Of a stretch of DNA of 6,464 nucleotides, positions 4,746 to 6,464 are shown one piece after another. The notes beneath the pieces are model-generated. The model saw only the letters and a program-made list of their open reading frames with translations. It was not told the DNA's origin and did no database searches. The stretch's first letter is position 1; the number at the start of each line of letters is the position of its first letter. The position numbers and the translations under genes were made by a program. Origin of the DNA: Pseudobdellovibrionaceae bacterium (lineage in GTDB: Bacteria; Bdellovibrionota; Bdellovibrionia; Bdellovibrionales; JAMPXM01); NCBI GenBank assembly GCA_022843085.1, contig JALHOI010000191.1, forward strand, positions 1-6,464, in the 5' to 3' direction.

Positions 4746-6464
4746 ATGCATTCTTCGCCCGTCACGCCACTCGACGATCAGCGCCCGATTCGCTCCTACG
4801 TGCGCCTTTTCTGGCGCCCTTTCGCACTCGGCACTTTGACCCTTGCGCTGACCAACCTTTTCGATATTTTGACGCCGTTTGCTCTGATGAAGGCGATCGA
4901 TGCGATCACAGGCCAAGACCGCGCCGGGCTTCACGAAGCGATTTTACTGTACGTCGCGTTCATGGTCGGTGCCGTAAGCTTTCGTCATCAATGGCGCATT
5001 CACTTCGGACGGTTTCATCATTCGGTGGCCGAACATCTTCGAAACCGGCTCTTTTCAAAGTACTCGCAGCTTGGTCCTAGTTTTTTTGAGAAAAATCCTA
5101 CGGGCGAGTTGATGAGCCTTATGATCAACGACGTGAATTCGTTTCGAATGGCGGTCGGCCCGGGATTGCTGATCTTACTCGATGCGGCTTTCCTGATTAT
5201 GTTTATTATTCCGTTTATGCTTTCCATTTCAGTCGATTGGACTTGGAAGACGATGATTTTACTTCCGGCTGTTCCTTTTGTGATTCGATTTATGGAAAAT
5301 CGAATCGCGCTCGCCTCACGCGCCAACCAAGATCGGCTGGCCGAACTCAGTGGAAATAACCAAGAACTTGTAACAGGAATTCGGGTCGTCAAAGGATTCG
5401 CGCAAGAATCGCACAGGCAGAATGTCTTTCGCGAATTTTCGCGCCGCTACGCCTCGACATCGAACTTAGTTGCAAAGTACGATTCGTTTTTTGAACCCGC
5501 GCTGCAGATCGCAGTGGCAACAGGCAGTGTCATACTTCTCGCCTCGAGTTCGAAAGATGTTCTCAGTGGCGCAGTCACGCTAGGAACGTTCGTCGCCTTT
5601 CACGAGTACATCAAGCGAATGGTTTGGCCGATGGCCGCGATCGGGTCGGGTTTGTCTTTAATTCAGCAGGGTCGCTCGAGCTACGCTCGTATCAACGAAG
5701 TATTAAAAAAAAAACCCGACGTTGAGGACAGCGGAAAAGTTGAGACCGCGCCATTCGAATCTCTCGAAGTCCGAAACCTGACCTACACCTACCCGGGCGC
5801 AAGCCAACCCGCGCTGGCAAACTTAAATTTCAAACTGAAACGTGGTGAAGTTCTCGGAATTGTCGGTCCGGTTGGCAGCGGTAAGTCGACACTTGTTCAG
5901 CTGCTGGGGCGAATCAGGCCTGCGCCCTCAAGGTCGATTTTTGTCAACGGCCAGCCTATCGAAGAGTTTTCGATTTCGTCGTGGAGATCGCGACTGGCGG
6001 TTGCGCCGCAAGATGCGTTTTTGTTCTCAAGAACTGTCGAAGAAAACATCCTCTTTGGCCGCGGCTTGGCCCAGACTTCATCTCTCGAAAACCTTGACCC
6101 TGACACTTTGGCAACAGCCGAAGCCGTTGCAATGCGCGAAGAGATTGAACGACTTCCGCTTGGATTTCGCGCTTGGTTAGGTGAGAAAGGGGTCAATCTT
6201 TCAGGCGGGCAAAGGCAGAGACTTACGATTGCTCGCGCCCTTGCACACGCAAGGTCAGCTGATATCGTTGTGCTGGATGACAGTTTGTCTGCGGTGGACG
6301 GAAAAACCGAGGCTTCAGTTTTGCGCGGTCTTCGCGACACGTCGTTCGACCGACCGGGGCAAAATCAAACTGCGATTATCATTTCCCATCGGCTTGCAGC
6401 TGTCGCCCACGCCGACCGCATTCTCGTTTTGAATGAAGGTCATATCGAGGCCGAAGGAACTCAC
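4746..6464 (+). CDS. ABC exporter half-transporter (TMD-NBD), MdlA/BmrC-like; C-terminus beyond window
   Basis: This is an inner-membrane ATP-driven exporter subunit; 573 residues are visible and the frame is open to the right edge, probably missing only a few residues. Residues about 25-302 are a six-helix type-IV exporter domain, with hydrophobic segments near 25-50, 61-80, 136-162, 166-182, 250-268 and 278-302. The ATPase domain (about 338 onward) has Walker A GPVGSGKST (374-382), Q-loop Q422, signature LSGGQRQR (485-492), Walker B ending VVLDD (508-512), D-loop SAVD (515-518) and H-loop H548. D512 stands where the catalytic Glu is expected, as in the degenerate half of heterodimeric exporters such as BmrC and TM287, so a partner gene probably follows. 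The segments GPSFFEKNPTGELMS (110-124) and YIKRMVWPMAAIGSG (288-302) also suit the Mdl/Yhe group. ATG 4746 is the only start possible after the in-frame stop at 4725-4727, but it has no clear Shine-Dalgarno. The transported substrate (drug, lipid or peptide) cannot be read from the sequence. Confidence 0.93.
   Translation, partial: MHSSPVTPLDDQRPIRSYVRLFWRPFALGTLTLALTNLFDILTPFALMKAIDAITGQDRAGLHEAILLYVAFMVGAVSFRHQWRIHFGRFHHSVAEHLRNRLFSKYSQLGPSFFEKNPTGELMSLMINDVNSFRMAVGPGLLILLDAAFLIMFIIPFMLSISVDWTWKTMILLPAVPFVIRFMENRIALASRANQDRLAELSGNNQELVTGIRVVKGFAQESHRQNVFREFSRRYASTSNLVAKYDSFFEPALQIAVATGSVILLASSSKDVLSGAVTLGTFVAFHEYIKRMVWPMAAIGSGLSLIQQGRSSYARINEVLKKKPDVEDSGKVETAPFESLEVRNLTYTYPGASQPALANLNFKLKRGEVLGIVGPVGSGKSTLVQLLGRIRPAPSRSIFVNGQPIEEFSISSWRSRLAVAPQDAFLFSRTVEENILFGRGLAQTSSLENLDPDTLATAEAVAMREEIERLPLGFRAWLGEKGVNLSGGQRQRLTIARALAHARSADIVVLDDSLSAVDGKTEASVLRGLRDTSFDRPGQNQTAIIISHRLAAVAHADRILVLNEGHIEAEGTH
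5705..5714 (+). repeat. Homopolymer run of ten A inside the ABC exporter gene
   Basis: Ten consecutive A cover the last base of Leu320 and the three AAA codons of Lys321-323, in the linker between the membrane domain and the ATPase. Gaining one A would bring a TGA stop four codons after the run; losing one A would give a stop about 20 codons later. Either slip yields a membrane domain without ATPase. All three lysines use AAA, leaving the run uninterrupted. Confidence 0.9.

Overview
The window reads as ordinary chromosomal DNA from a respiring Gram-negative bacterium. By eye it is of moderate to slightly high GC, with many TCG, CGA and GAA codons. The NuoB, NuoC-NuoD and NuoE proteins, the secreted calcium-loop subtilase and the Mdl/Bmr-type ABC exporter would fit a Bdellovibrionota or deltaproteobacterial-type genome. 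That placement is a guess from style and gene content; no marker here settles it.

Layout. Positions 1-2639 are on the minus strand and hold the start of a respiratory complex I operon, in transcription order nuoB, a fused nuoCD, and nuoE (cut by the window edge). Gaps are about 20 bp, so the genes are surely co-transcribed. The usual first gene, nuoA, is not in front of nuoB. Positions 2640-3098 are a 459-bp divergent intergenic region without a convincing protein gene. On the plus strand its downstream half contains a run of inverted repeats ending in a good intrinsic-terminator shape (3029-3064), 34 nt before the next start codon. Positions 3099-4622 (+) encode a complete exported S8 (subtilisin-like) serine protease with signal peptide and I9-type propeptide. 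Positions 4623-4745 are a short gap with a nested inverted repeat. From 4746 to the right edge (+) runs an ABC exporter half-transporter (six-helix domain plus ATPase) that lacks only its extreme C-terminus.

How they work together. The nuo genes make the peripheral arm of NADH:quinone oxidoreductase: NuoB carries cluster N2, NuoCD forms the quinone-site scaffold, and NuoE carries a 2Fe-2S cluster. The protease and the transporter face the other way. They are separate functions, with no sign that they form one system with each other or with complex I.

The points most worth a second look are the attenuator-like leader before the protease, an uninterrupted run of ten A in the linker between the two domains of the ABC protein, an Asp in the catalytic-Glu position of that ABC protein (which predicts a heterodimer partner just beyond the window), the NuoC-NuoD fusion, and the missing nuoA. 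I did not find a CRISPR array, tRNA, rRNA, mobile element or a clearly new multi-gene system here.
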